A stretch of 9,631 bases of DNA from Actinomycetota bacterium. GTDB taxonomy: Bacteria > Actinomycetota > Actinomycetes > Actinomycetales > Angustibacteraceae. Within the stretch, counting starts at the first letter, position 1, and each line of letters starts with the position of its first letter. Position numbers and translations under genes: made by a program. Shown here one piece after another: positions 1-8,391 of the stretch. The notes beneath the pieces are model-generated. The model saw only the letters and a list, made by a program, of their open reading frames with translations. It ran no database searches and was not told where the DNA came from. The stretch covers positions 1-9,631 of the forward strand of contig JACMOY010000371.1 in the NCBI GenBank assembly GCA_014377795.1. The letters run 5' to 3'.

Positions 1-1491
1 GCCGCCGCGTGGCTGGTGCCGCTGTCGACCGCGTACCCGGTGGCCGCCGTCCTCGCCGGGGCTGCCGTCCCGCTCGCGGTGCTCGCGCTGCCCGGCGAGG
101 GGCTGACCCGGGTCGCGGTCGTCGCTGCCGCGGCGGTGCTCGCCGGGACGGCCGGGACCCTGCTGGCCCATCGGGCGCGCCACCCGCTGCGAGCGCCGGC
201 GCGGGTGGTGCTGCTGCTGGCCACCGCAGCCTGGTCGCTCGTGGGCTGGACCACGGGCGTCACGCAGGCGTACCTGCGGCCGATCAACGACGGCGGGGCG
301 CTGGCGTCGGCGGCCGTGGTGGGCGTCGCCGCCGGGCTGCTGGTCCTCGCCCGGGGGCAGCGGTTGCCCCGCCCGGCGCGCCGGGTGGCGCGGCTCGGTC
401 TCGCCGCGGTGGGCGTGACGGCGGCAGCCGCCCTGGCCCACCATGGCGGCCACGTCGCCCTCGTCGCGCTCTCGGTAGGGGCCTCCGCCGTCGTGGCAGC
501 CGTCACGCTGACGGCGGTAGCGCGGGGCCGCCGCACCGACCTGCTGGTGGGCGGCAGCACGGCCCTCGCCTACGTGTCGGGGCTCGCCGCTGAGCTCGAG
601 CCCGGCTCCCGCGGGCCGGGTGAGCGGGCCCTGTGGCTGGGTGCGCTGGCGCTGGCCGCCGGCCTGGTCGCCGGCGCCCGGTCCGGCGGCCGGCGGGCGA
701 TCGCCGCGGGCGCAGCCGGTACGACCCTGGTGGCAGCGGTGTTCTGCGCGGTGGCCGACCTGCCCGCGGTGGTTCGCGTCGCCGCCCTGCTCCTGGTGAT
801 CGTCGGTCTGACCGTGGCCGCAGGCAGCCGGCGCGGGACGTCGCAGGAGCCGGCCCTGGCCACGGCCGCCGTGATCGGCGCCCTCGCGGCGCTCACGCTC
901 GACGCCGACCGGGCCGACGTCGCCCCGCAGGTCGCTGTGGTCCTCGCTGCCTGCGGCCTGCTCGCGCTCGGGTACTCGACCCTGCGCAGTCGCGGCTGGG
1001 TCTGCGTCGCGGGCGTGCTGCTCTGCTCCGCCGCCACCTGGACCGTGAGCGCGGACGCCTCCGTCGACGTCATCGAGGTGTACACGATGCCGTTGGCGGT
1101 GCTCGCCCTCGGTGTCGGTGCGGTCCGCCTGCGCCGCTACCCCCGCGCCCCGTCGTGGACGACCGTGGGGCCCGGGGTGTCTGCCGCACTGCTGCCCTCC
1201 GCGGTCGCATCCGTCACGGACGACGGACTCACCCGCCCGCTGCTCGTCCTGCTCGCCGCGGTGCTGGCCACCCTGGCCGGTACGGCCCTGCGGTGGCAGG
1301 CGCCCGTGATCACCGGGGCGCTGGCCGCGACCGTCGTGGCGGTGTCCCAGCTGGGGCCGTACGCCGTCGCCGCACCCCGTTGGGCCAGCCTGGCCCTTGG
1401 CGGAGCCGTGCTGCTGAGCCTGGGTGCCCGCTACGAGCAGCGTCGCCGGGACGCCCGCGGCGCGGCGAGCTGGCTGGCCGCGCTGCGGTGA
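1..1491 (+). CDS. SCO7613-type polytopic membrane protein, 5'-truncated by window edge
   Basis: The frame is open from base 1 to the TGA at 1489-1491, giving 496 visible residues. No start with upstream signals is seen: GTG at 16 is only the first possible codon, so the gene almost certainly begins outside the window. The protein is mostly hydrophobic Ala/Val/Leu/Gly segments separated by short Arg-rich loops; I count roughly 15-18 candidate membrane helices and no soluble domain. The last ~115 residues (from about 384) have a Pro-Ser-Trp-Thr-Thr-Val-Gly-Pro-Gly start, a Leu-Leu-Pro-Ser segment, a Gln-Ala-Pro-Val segment, a Gln-Leu-Gly-Pro-Tyr-Ala-Val-Ala-x-Pro-Arg-Trp stretch and a charged Tyr-Glu-Gln-Arg-Arg-Arg-Asp-Ala-Arg tail. 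I recognise this as the conserved C-terminus of actinobacterial 'SCO7613 C-terminal domain' membrane proteins, which are often over 1000 residues. Function is unknown; an envelope role is only inference. The gene is followed after 49 bp by the UvrA-like gene on the same strand. Confidence 0.8.
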   Translation, partial: AAAWLVPLSTAYPVAAVLAGAAVPLAVLALPGEGLTRVAVVAAAAVLAGTAGTLLAHRARHPLRAPARVVLLLATAAWSLVGWTTGVTQAYLRPINDGGALASAAVVGVAAGLLVLARGQRLPRPARRVARLGLAAVGVTAAAALAHHGGHVALVALSVGASAVVAAVTLTAVARGRRTDLLVGGSTALAYVSGLAAELEPGSRGPGERALWLGALALAAGLVAGARSGGRRAIAAGAAGTTLVAAVFCAVADLPAVVRVAALLLVIVGLTVAAGSRRGTSQEPALATAAVIGALAALTLDADRADVAPQVAVVLAACGLLALGYSTLRSRGWVCVAGVLLCSAATWTVSADASVDVIEVYTMPLAVLALGVGAVRLRRYPRAPSWTTVGPGVSAALLPSAVASVTDDGLTRPLLVLLAAVLATLAGTALRWQAPVITGALAATVVAVSQLGPYAVAAPRWASLALGGAVLLSLGARYEQRRRDARGAASWLAALR

Positions 1492-1528
1492 GCTGGCGGC
1501 GCCGTGGCCAAAGACGGCGGTCACGGTG

Positions 1529-1534
1529 TCTGAT
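1529..1534 (+). promoter_or_regulatory. Weak -10-like hexamer before the UvrA-like gene
   Basis: TCTGAT lies 6 nt before ATG 1541, the spacing expected for a leaderless transcript starting at the ATG. It matches TANNNT at the first and last T but has C for the key second-position A, and no -35 element is visible. The start also lacks a Shine-Dalgarno. The gene could instead be transcribed from the upstream membrane-protein gene, 49 bp away. Confidence 0.2.
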
Positions 1535-1540
1535 GGGCAG

Positions 1541-3916
<2,376 letters not shown>

Positions 3917-3925
3917 CCGGGCGCC

Positions 3926-4873
3926 TCACAGCGGCGGCCGCAGGGGGTCGTCGATCGTGTCGAGCCGGCGCAGGATGATCCCCTCGCGCAGCGCCCAGGG
4001 GCAGATCTCGAGCCGGTCGACGCCGAGCAGGTCCATCACGGCCTCGGCGACCACCGCCCCGGCGAGCAGCTGCGGCGCCCGGGCCGCCGCCACCCCCGGC
4101 AGACCGGCCCGCTCGGCCGCCGTCATCGCCGCGAGCCGCGGCAGCCACGCGCTGACGTCGGCCCTGCGCAGCGTGCGCGCGGCGAAGTCGCCGTCCGACG
4201 ACGGGGCCGCCCCGGCGATGCGCGCCAGCGAGCGCAACGTCTTGCTGGTGCCGACCACCCGGTCGGCCTGCCCGGCCCGGCTGACCTCGCGGACGATCTG
4301 CGCGACGTCGGCACGGACTTTGCGTCGCAACGACTTCACCGCCTCAGCGGCGGGCGGGTCGCCTGGCAGGTGGTCACGCGTGAGACGACCGGCACCCAGC
4401 GGCAGGGACGTCGCCACGTCCGGCTCCTCGTCCAGACCGGCCGCGACCTCGAGTGAGCCGCCGCCGATGTCGAGCACCAGCAGCCGTCCGCTCGACCAGC
4501 CGAACCACCGGCGCACCGCCAGGAACGTCAGGCGCGCCTCGTCGGCACCACTGAGCACCCGCAGCTCGACCCCGGTGCGCTCGCGCACCATCGCGAGCAC
4601 CTGCTCGCCGTTGGGCGCCTCGCGGATGGCGCTGGTCGCGAAGGCGAGGACCTGCTGGCAGCCCTGGTCCTCGGCCACGGTCAGCGCCTCACCGACGAAG
4701 TCGAGCAGCGCGCCGGCCCCCGACGGCCCGATCGAGCCGTCGTCCAGCAGGTGCTCGGCGAGGCGCAGGTCGGTCTTGTGCGAGGACGCCGGCAGGGGGT
4801 GGGCCCCCGGGTGCGCGTCGACGACGAGCAGGTGCACGGTGTTGGAACCCACGTCGAGCACGCCCAGTCGCAT
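3926..4873 (-). CDS. ppx: Exopolyphosphatase, Ppx/GppA family (PPX1-like)
   Basis: 315 residues, ATG at 4873-4871, TGA at 3928-3926. The Ppx/GppA phosphatase fold (ASKHA superfamily) is shown by its phosphate-binding and catalytic motifs in order: Asp7-x-Gly-Ser-Asn-Thr12; ATSAIREA 79-86; SGADEAR 108-114, which supplies the conserved glutamate, probably Glu112; LDIGGGSLE 134-142; and a [12 protein letters not shown] stretch from 208. The enzyme removes terminal phosphate from inorganic polyphosphate, or phosphate from pppGpp, in the cytoplasm. At ~315 residues it is the short actinobacterial form without the C-terminal HD domain of E. coli PPX. Its divergent neighbour is an Rv0495c homologue, matching the Rv0496 (PPX1)/Rv0495c arrangement in M. 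tuberculosis, so it is probably the PPX1 orthologue. Its 3' end faces the UvrA-like gene with 9 bp between stops, so transcripts probably overlap. No Shine-Dalgarno precedes the ATG; a TAGCGT hexamer 6 nt upstream suggests leaderless expression. Polyphosphatase versus pppGpp phosphatase cannot be decided from sequence. Confidence 0.92.
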   Translation of the reverse strand: MRLGVLDVGSNTVHLLVVDAHPGAHPLPASSHKTDLRLAEHLLDDGSIGPSGAGALLDFVGEALTVAEDQGCQQVLAFATSAIREAPNGEQVLAMVRERTGVELRVLSGADEARLTFLAVRRWFGWSSGRLLVLDIGGGSLEVAAGLDEEPDVATSLPLGAGRLTRDHLPGDPPAAEAVKSLRRKVRADVAQIVREVSRAGQADRVVGTSKTLRSLARIAGAAPSSDGDFAARTLRRADVSAWLPRLAAMTAAERAGLPGVAAARAPQLLAGAVVAEAVMDLLGVDRLEICPWALREGIILRRLDTIDDPLRPPL

Positions 4874-4879
4874 GAGCGG

Positions 4880-4885
4880 ACGCTA
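4880..4885 (-). promoter_or_regulatory. Candidate leaderless -10 element for ppx
   Basis: On the minus strand TAGCGT (a TANNNT match) is followed by 6 nt and then the ppx ATG at 4873. That spacing places the transcription start at or within a base of the ATG. There is no purine-rich ribosome-binding site between them. No recognisable TTGACA-type -35 is present; the -35 region is occupied by the palindrome at 4895-4910. Confidence 0.45.
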
Positions 4886-4894
4886 CCGCCCGAA

Positions 4895-4910
4895 GCGGTG
4901 CTGGCACCGC
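4895..4910. promoter_or_regulatory. 16-bp palindrome between divergent promoters, candidate operator
   Basis: GCGGTGC-TG-GCACCGC is a perfect inverted repeat with 7-bp arms and a 2-bp spacer. It lies between the two candidate -10 hexamers (4880-4885 minus, 4916-4921 plus) and covers the expected -35 position of both (about 4903-4908 minus and 4893-4898 plus). A dimeric regulator bound here could control both genes together. No regulator family is recognised from the motif. GC-rich palindromes do occur by chance at this base composition; the placement is what makes it notable. Confidence 0.4.
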
Positions 4911-4915
4911 GCCCC

Positions 4916-4921
4916 TACGCT
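4916..4921 (+). promoter_or_regulatory. Candidate leaderless -10 element for the Rv0495c-like gene
   Basis: TACGCT (TANNNT match) ends 6 nt before GTG 4928, so the transcript should begin at or next to the GTG. There is no Shine-Dalgarno. This supports GTG 4928 as the true start, since any longer version of the protein would have to be encoded across the promoter region and the opposing ppx start. Confidence 0.45.
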
Positions 4922-4927
4922 GGCGCG

Positions 4928-5752
4928 GTGCCCGAGACCTCGCTGGACACCCCCCGCACGTGGATCGAGTTCGTCGACCCCGCATCGGCCGACGACGAGC
5001 AGCAGCAGGTCTTCCGCTGCGACCTGACCTGGCTCACCTCGTCGTGGACCTGCATCTACGGCAACGGCTGCCAGGGGATCTACGCCGACCGGCCGGACGA
5101 CGGCTGCTGCACGCTCGGCGCCCACTTCACCGAGAAGTCCGATCTCAAGCGGGTGCAGGCGGCGGGCGCCGAGCTGACCCCTGACACCTGGCAGCACCAC
5201 GGCGAGGGCACCGGCCCCAAGGGCTGGACCGAGAAGGAGGACGGCGAGCGCAAGACGCGTGTCGTCGACGGCGCCTGCGTGTTCCTCAACCGACCCGGGT
5301 TCGCGGCGGGTGACGGGGGCGCCCTGCACCAGCTCGCCGTGCGGACCGCCCGCGAGCCGCACACCCTCAAGCCGGAGGTCTGCTGGCAGCTGCCGATCCG
5401 CCGCACGTACCGCACGGTCGAGCGGCCGGACGGGTCGTCGTACCTCGAGGCCAGCATCGGCGAGTACGACCGCCGCGGGTGGGGGCCCGGCGGTCACGAC
5501 CTCGACTGGTACTGCAGCTCGAACCCGCAGGCGCACGTCGGCGCCGAGCCGGTCTTTCGAAGCAACGCGAGCGAGCTGCGCGAGCTGATGGGTGAGGCTG
5601 CGTACGCCGTCCTGGCCGAGTACTGCGCAGCCCACCTCGAGCTGGTCGCGCTGGCCAGGTCAGGCAGCGCCGGACGGCGGATGCTGCCGCTGCTGGTGCA
5701 CCCGGCAACCATGGCGGCGCAGGTGGTCCGGGCGCCACGCCGTGCCCGCTGA
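4928..5752 (+). CDS. Conserved actinobacterial cysteine-rich protein, Rv0495c-like
   Basis: 274 residues from GTG 4928 to TGA 5750-5752. The start is chosen because TACGCT sits 6 nt upstream and ppx diverges just before it. It is soluble, with no signal peptide or membrane segment. Its hallmark is nine cysteines: an N-terminal cluster Cys31, Cys42, Cys48, Cys60-Cys61, then Cys117 ([11 protein letters not shown]), Cys152 ([11 protein letters not shown]), Cys196 (DWYCSSNP) and Cys233. I recognise it as related to M. tuberculosis Rv0495c, a conserved hypothetical that likewise diverges from the PPX1 gene. The order 'Gly-x-Cys-Cys', 'Cys-x-Phe-Leu' and 'Lys-Pro-x-x-Cys-x-x-x-Pro-Ile-Arg' resembles YkgJ/DUF3109-type cysteine-cluster proteins proposed to bind zinc or iron; that link is my inference. 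A metal- or redox-linked role is plausible but unproven. The methyltransferase gene begins 11 nt before this stop, so the two are probably translationally coupled. Confidence 0.85.
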   Translation: MPETSLDTPRTWIEFVDPASADDEQQQVFRCDLTWLTSSWTCIYGNGCQGIYADRPDDGCCTLGAHFTEKSDLKRVQAAGAELTPDTWQHHGEGTGPKGWTEKEDGERKTRVVDGACVFLNRPGFAAGDGGALHQLAVRTAREPHTLKPEVCWQLPIRRTYRTVERPDGSSYLEASIGEYDRRGWGPGGHDLDWYCSSNPQAHVGAEPVFRSNASELRELMGEAAYAVLAEYCAAHLELVALARSGSAGRRMLPLLVHPATMAAQVVRAPRRAR

Positions 5753-6458
5753 CCCGCTTCCCGGGGTCATCCCCAGCCCCAACATCTGGCGGTTCCCGGC
5801 GGTCTACGAGACCGAGAACCGCGGCGCCGACCCGGACGGTCTGATCGAGGCCGCGATCCAGCGCCTGCACCCCCTCACGGACGCCACCGTGCTCGACCTG
5901 GGCTGCGGCAGCGGGTACCACCTGCCGTGGTTCGCCCACAACGCGCGTGCCGTGATCGGCGTCGAGCCGCACGAACCGCTGCTGCGACTGGCCCGCCAGC
6001 GGCTGGACGCCGAACCCGAACAGGTGCGCCAGCGGGTGCGGCTGCGCCGCGGCACGGCTCAGCGGGTGCCCCTGGATGACGCCAGCGTCGACGTCGTGCA
6101 CGCGCGCTGGACGTACTTCTTCGGGCCGGGGTGCGAGCCGGGGCTGCTGGAGCTGGCCCGCGTCGTGCGCCCCGGGGGCACCGCCTTCGTCATCGACAAC
6201 GACGCCACCCGGTCGACGTTCGGCCGCTGGTTCCGCGCCGGTCTCCCGTCCTACGACGCGGCGGCCGTCGAGCGGTTCTGGGCCGGGCAGGGGTTCGACC
6301 GCGAGCGGCTCGACATCCGCTGGTCGATGCCGACGCGGGCCGACCTCGAGGCGGTGGTCCGCATCGAGTTCGCGCCGGCGCTGGCCCGGCGCCTGCTGGC
6401 CGGGCACCCGGGTGCCGACGTCGACTACGCGGTCAACCTGTGGTGGCGCCGGTACTGA
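5742..6458 (+). CDS. Class I SAM-dependent methyltransferase
   Basis: 238 residues from GTG 5742 to TGA 6456-6458. The start overlaps the previous gene by 11 nt in another frame and keeps the N-terminal [15 protein letters not shown] block (13-27), which I recall as characteristic of this actinobacterial subfamily. The Rossmann methyltransferase core follows: motif [10 protein letters not shown] 50-58 (SAM-binding glycine loop), acidic Glu75 at the end of strand 2, a [14 protein letters not shown] segment about 104-117 (adenine contact region), and motif IV/V area with [12 protein letters not shown] 141-152 before an acidic Asn-Asp-Asp-like patch. The C-terminal ~80 residues carry two Trp-rich stretches that probably form the substrate lid. 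The acceptor (small molecule, protein or RNA) cannot be told from sequence. Coupling to the Rv0495c-like gene suggests a shared process. An alternative start further upstream would lie wholly inside the neighbouring gene and is not supported. Confidence 0.88.
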   Translation: MPADPLPGVIPSPNIWRFPAVYETENRGADPDGLIEAAIQRLHPLTDATVLDLGCGSGYHLPWFAHNARAVIGVEPHEPLLRLARQRLDAEPEQVRQRVRLRRGTAQRVPLDDASVDVVHARWTYFFGPGCEPGLLELARVVRPGGTAFVIDNDATRSTFGRWFRAGLPSYDAAAVERFWAGQGFDRERLDIRWSMPTRADLEAVVRIEFAPALARRLLAGHPGADVDYAVNLWWRRY

Positions 6459-6496
6459 CCGGCACGCCGAACCCGTCCGCGCCAGCCCTGTGCGCG

Positions 6497-6508
6497 GCCG
6501 GTGCCGGC
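6497..6508. repeat. Short palindrome upstream of the small membrane gene
   Basis: GCCGG-TG-CCGGC is a perfect inverted repeat with 5-bp arms, ending 3 bp before the -10-like hexamer at 6512-6517. Separately, CCGGCAC at 6459-6465 and GTGCCGG at 6501-6507 form a 7-bp inverted pair 35 nt apart. Either could be a regulator site or a weak 3' hairpin of the methyltransferase transcript; there is no T tract. Chance occurrence is quite possible in such GC-rich DNA. Confidence 0.2.
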
Positions 6509-6511
6509 GAG

Positions 6512-6517
6512 CACACT
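6512..6517 (+). promoter_or_regulatory. -10-like hexamer for the small membrane protein
   Basis: CACACT lies 6 nt before ATG 6524, the same geometry as at 4916-4921. It departs from TANNNT at the first base only. No Shine-Dalgarno is seen before the ATG, so a leaderless start is the simplest reading. GTG 6518 within the gap is in frame and would add two residues. Confidence 0.3.
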
Positions 6518-6523
6518 GTGACC

Positions 6524-6889
6524 ATGACCACCACCAGCCCCGACCCCACGCCGACCCGGCTGCCCCTGCGCCACCGCAAGACCCCGATCAACCGCGCGGA
6601 GCCCCCCAGCAGCGCCAGCGTGGTCTCGCTCGTCATCGTGGTGGTCGGCTACCTGATCAGCCTGGTGGCACCGTCCCTGGTGGTCTCGCCGTCCGCCCCG
6701 TCGGCGCCGATGACGCGGGTGCTCGCCGCGTTCGCGCTGACCCTGCTCGGCGTCGCCGTCTCGGTCGCCGCGGGCCTGCTCGCCTTTCGCCGCACCCACA
6801 ACTGGGGTTGGCTGATCATCACCGGGGTGCCGGCGGTCAGCCTGGTCTCCGGCGGCGCGATCCTGGCCGCGACGAAGGCCATGGCCTGA
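6524..6889 (+). CDS. Small three-helix membrane protein, function unknown
   Basis: 121 residues, ATG 6524 to TGA 6887-6889. I do not recognise the family. A hydrophilic, Pro/Thr-rich and basic N-terminus (1-31, with Arg12, Arg16, Arg18, Lys19, Arg24) is followed by three likely membrane helices: about 33-54, 66-88 and 95-117. An Arg-Arg-Thr-His-Asn-Trp-Gly-Trp turn joins helices 2 and 3. The basic N-terminus suggests it stays in the cytoplasm. Actinobacterial genomes hold many such lineage-specific small membrane proteins near housekeeping genes. It lies 65 bp after the methyltransferase and 36 bp before radA on the same strand, so it may share transcripts with either, although separate -10-like hexamers precede both this gene and radA. 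Its coding status is supported by strong G/C preference at third positions, the hydrophobic periodicity and a clean start signal. Confidence 0.75.
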   Translation: MTTTSPDPTPTRLPLRHRKTPINRAEPPSSASVVSLVIVVVGYLISLVAPSLVVSPSAPSAPMTRVLAAFALTLLGVAVSVAAGLLAFRRTHNWGWLIITGVPAVSLVSGGAILAATKAMA

Positions 6890-6912
6890 GGACGGCTGTC
6901 GGTGGGGCCTCC

Positions 6913-6918
6913 TAGAGT
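6913..6918 (+). promoter_or_regulatory. Candidate leaderless -10 element for radA
   Basis: TAGAGT (TANNNT match) ends 7 nt before ATG 6926, consistent with transcription starting at the ATG. There is no Shine-Dalgarno in the 7-nt gap. No good -35 is visible about 17 nt further upstream. This favours ATG 6926 over the upstream in-frame GTG at 6902, which would lie before this hexamer. Confidence 0.45.
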
Positions 6919-6925
6919 TCGCCCC

Positions 6926-8311
6926 ATGGCAGCCAGCACCGCGCGCAAGAGCGCTCCCAAGCCCTCGTTCCGCTGCACCGAGTGCGGGTGGACTGCCACC
7001 AAGTGGGTCGGCCGGTGCGGCGAGTGCCAGGCGTGGGGCTCGGTCACCGAGGTGGGCGACGTGCCGACCCGCACGACCAGCGCCGGGCCGGTCACGACGC
7101 CGGCCACCTCCATCGTGGACGTCGACGCCGCCCTGGCCTCCTCACGCCCCACCGGCGTCGGTGAGCTCGACCGCGTACTGGGCGGCGGGGTCGTCTCCGG
7201 GGCGGTCCTGCTGGTTGCCGGCGAGCCCGGGATCGGCAAGTCGACCCTGCTGCTGGACGCGTGCGGCCGAGCCGCGCGCGACGGCCAGCGGGTGCTCTAC
7301 GTCACCGGCGAGGAGTCCGCGGCCCAGGTCCGGCTGCGGGCCGAGCGGATCGAGGCGATGGCCCGCACCCTGTTCCTCGCCGCCGAGACCGACCTGGCCG
7401 CGGTGCTCGGTCACATCGACGCGGTGCGCCCCGACCTGGTGGTGATCGACTCGGTCCAGACGATCGGGTCCGCCCAGCTGGACGGCGCCGCCGGCAACGT
7501 CGCCCAGGTGCGCGAGGTCGCCGCCGCTCTGATCGCCGTGTCCAAGTCCCGGGGCATCTGCACCTTCCTGGTCGGCCACGTCACCAAGGACGGGTCGATC
7601 GCCGGCCCGCGCGTGCTCGAGCACCTGGTCGACGTGGTCCTGCAGTTCGAGGGCGAGCGGCACTCCCGGCTGCGCCTGGTGCGGGCGGTGAAGAACCGGT
7701 ACGGCCCGACGGACGAGGTGGGCTGCTTCGACCTGTCGGACGTCGGGATCGTCGGGCTGCCCGACCCCAGCGGGCTGTTCCTGTCCGAGCGCACCAGCAC
7801 CGTGCCCGGCACCTGCGTGACGGTCACCCTCGAGGGCCGTCGGCCGCTGGTCGTCGAGGTGCAGTCGCTGGTGGCCGGCACGCAGGCACCCAACCCGCGC
7901 CGGGCGACGTCCGGGCTGGAGTCCAGCCGGGTCGCCATGGTGCTGGCCGTGCTCGACCGTCGGGCCGGGGTGGCGCTGCGCGCCGCCGACGTCTACCTCT
8001 CGACGATCGGCGGGGTGCGGGTCACCGAGCCGGCGTCCGACCTCGCGATCGCGCTGGCCGTGGCCAGCGCGACCACCGACCGGTCCCTGCTGCCGGGCAC
8101 CGTCGCCTTCGGCGAGGTGGGGCTGGCCGGCGAGATCCGCCCGGTCGGCGGGGCGCTGCGCCGCCTGGCCGAGGCAGCCCGGCTGGGGTTCACCACCGCG
8201 ATCGTGCCACCGGGTGTCCTCGGGTCGGGCGCGCTGCCCGAGGGCATCAGCGTCATCGAGGCACCCGACCTGTCATCCGCGATGCGGCGGGCCCTGATGC
8301 GGTTGGCGTAG
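6926..8311 (+). CDS. radA: DNA repair helicase RadA (Sms)
   Basis: 461 residues, ATG 6926 to TAG 8309-8311, normal length for RadA. The domain order is complete. An N-terminal C4 zinc finger has Cys17-x2-Cys20-x10-Cys31-x2-Cys34. A RecA-like ATPase follows with Walker [10 protein letters not shown] 99-107, Walker B region LVVIDSVQT ending about 179 (Asp175), and the RadA-specific KNRxG motif at 256-260. A C-terminal Lon-protease-like domain carries the [17 protein letters not shown] segment and [12 protein letters not shown]. RadA is a hexameric, cytoplasmic helicase that extends RecA-driven strand exchange and processes recombination intermediates. The KNRFG signature reads KNRYG here, a conservative Phe-to-Tyr change. 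ATG 6926 is chosen over GTG 6902 because the zinc-finger lead-in has normal length and a -10 hexamer lies between them. disA follows after 80 bp, as in mycobacteria (Rv3585-Rv3586). Confidence 0.97.
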   Translation: MAASTARKSAPKPSFRCTECGWTATKWVGRCGECQAWGSVTEVGDVPTRTTSAGPVTTPATSIVDVDAALASSRPTGVGELDRVLGGGVVSGAVLLVAGEPGIGKSTLLLDACGRAARDGQRVLYVTGEESAAQVRLRAERIEAMARTLFLAAETDLAAVLGHIDAVRPDLVVIDSVQTIGSAQLDGAAGNVAQVREVAAALIAVSKSRGICTFLVGHVTKDGSIAGPRVLEHLVDVVLQFEGERHSRLRLVRAVKNRYGPTDEVGCFDLSDVGIVGLPDPSGLFLSERTSTVPGTCVTVTLEGRRPLVVEVQSLVAGTQAPNPRRATSGLESSRVAMVLAVLDRRAGVALRAADVYLSTIGGVRVTEPASDLAIALAVASATTDRSLLPGTVAFGEVGLAGEIRPVGGALRRLAEAARLGFTTAIVPPGVLGSGALPEGISVIEAPDLSSAMRRALMRLA

Positions 8312-8322
8312 CCCGCCGCGGG

Positions 8323-8338
8323 CCGGCTCCACCGCCGG
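8323..8338 (+). other. Small GC hairpin in the radA-disA gap
   Basis: CCGGC (8323-8327) pairs with GCCGG (8334-8338) around a 6-nt TCCACC loop; a second 4-bp hairpin CCCG-CCG-CGGG (8312-8322) directly follows the radA stop. Neither has a T tract, so they are not convincing intrinsic terminators. They might attenuate or stabilise the messenger between the genes, but could be chance pairings. Confidence 0.2.
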
Positions 8339-8353
8339 GGCGTTGCCACCGGT

Positions 8354-8359
8354 TACCAT
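8354..8359 (+). promoter_or_regulatory. -10-like hexamer upstream of disA
   Basis: TACCAT matches TANNNT and would give a transcript with a leader of about 25 nt that includes the ribosome-binding site at 8376-8382. No -35 element is recognisable. If real, disA has its own promoter in addition to read-through from radA. Confidence 0.3.
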
Positions 8360-8375
8360 CAGCCCCAACGGCGAC

Positions 8376-8382
8376 GAGGTGG
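8376..8382 (+). promoter_or_regulatory. Shine-Dalgarno of disA
   Basis: GAGGTGG ends 9 nt before ATG 8392 and is the clearest Shine-Dalgarno in the window, in contrast to the apparently leaderless starts of the other genes. It fixes ATG 8392 as the start; the two GTG triplets at 8379 and 8385 are out of frame. Confidence 0.65.
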
Positions 8383-8391
8383 GGGTGGGGC

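Noticed and set aside
5367..6407. Minus-strand frame of about 346 codons opposite the cysteine-rich and methyltransferase genes
   Set aside because: The opposite strand carries two genes with clear motifs; this frame shows only His/Pro/Arg-rich sequence.
7261..8391. Open frame extending disA upstream through radA in another frame
   Set aside because: The upstream part is an Arg/Gly/Pro-rich shadow of radA. The Shine-Dalgarno and DisA N-terminus place the start at 8392.
8312..8391. c-di-AMP riboswitch (ydaO type) before disA
   Set aside because: The 80-bp gap is too short and has none of the expected multi-helix structure.
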